Shown here: one piece after another, positions 5,710-5,766 of the stretch | Position numbering within the stretch: the stretch's first letter is position 1 | How the letters are laid out: each line of letters begins with the position of its first letter | Assembly: GCA_015062715.1 (NCBI GenBank) | Contig: SUUD01000047.1 | Span: 1-5,766, forward strand | Source of the DNA: Olsenella sp. | Lineage (GTDB): Bacteria > Actinomycetota > Coriobacteriia > Coriobacteriales > Atopobiaceae | DNA length: 5,766 nucleotides | Direction: 5' to 3' | Translations under genes and position numbers: made by a program | The notes under the pieces: model-generated | Told to the model about the DNA's origin: nothing | Databases searched by the model: none | The model's input: only the letters and a program-made list of their open reading frames with translations

Positions 5710-5720
5710 ATCGAGTTGGA

Positions 5721-5729
5721 ATGGTAGCA
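5721..5729 (-). promoter_or_regulatory. Candidate extended -10 promoter of the thiamine transport operon
   Basis: The minus strand reads TGCTACCAT, an extended -10 (TGn followed by TACCAT, four of six matches to TATAAT). It would start transcription at about 5713-5716, just before the aptamer core that begins at 5709. No clear -35 box is visible upstream. The position is sensible but the hexamer is weak. Confidence 0.35.
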
Positions 5730-5766
5730 CTCATCTTTCCAGCTGCGGCCTCGCTTGCATGATGGA

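Overview
The window is GC-rich with dense, high-GC third-position codon use. It carries a TPP riboswitch driving a thiamine-type ABC transporter operon. This suits a high-GC Gram-positive, most likely an actinobacterium; I lean towards Coriobacteriia (Olsenella/Atopobiaceae/Collinsella-like), but that is an impression from codon use and gene content, not a proof. There is no rRNA, tRNA, CRISPR array, transposase or phage gene in the window.

Left part (1-2646, plus strand): a perfect 14-bp inverted repeat lies at the extreme left edge. It is followed by a complete MATE-family efflux pump gene (178-1623). A 135-bp gap holds a GC-rich dyad, a possible -10 box and a small hairpin next to a strong ribosome binding site. 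Then comes a gene for an unrecognised membrane protein (1759-2646) with three hydrophobic segments and a long acidic, lysine-free, low-complexity tail.

Right part (2630-5766, minus strand): a compact four-gene operon read from right to left. The order is TPP riboswitch with antiterminator/terminator, small thiamine-binding protein (PF01910/COG0011 type), ABC permease (ThiX-like), Tat-type lipoprotein substrate-binding protein of the NMT1/THI5 family (ThiY-like), and ABC ATPase (ThiZ-like). All three gene junctions are stop/start overlaps (GTGA, ATGA, TGATG), so the genes are probably translationally coupled. The system should import thiamine or, more likely, a thiamine pyrimidine precursor when intracellular TPP is low. 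When TPP is high, the aptamer should hold the conserved 3' strand, and the downstream terminator can then form before the first gene.

The two halves converge. The last 17 bp of the ThiZ-like gene and of the acidic-tail membrane protein gene overlap tail to tail, with no convincing intrinsic terminator between them. The most informative items are the explicit switching structure in the thiamine leader, the unrecognised acidic-tail membrane protein, and this convergent overlap. I do not see clear evidence of an undescribed system.
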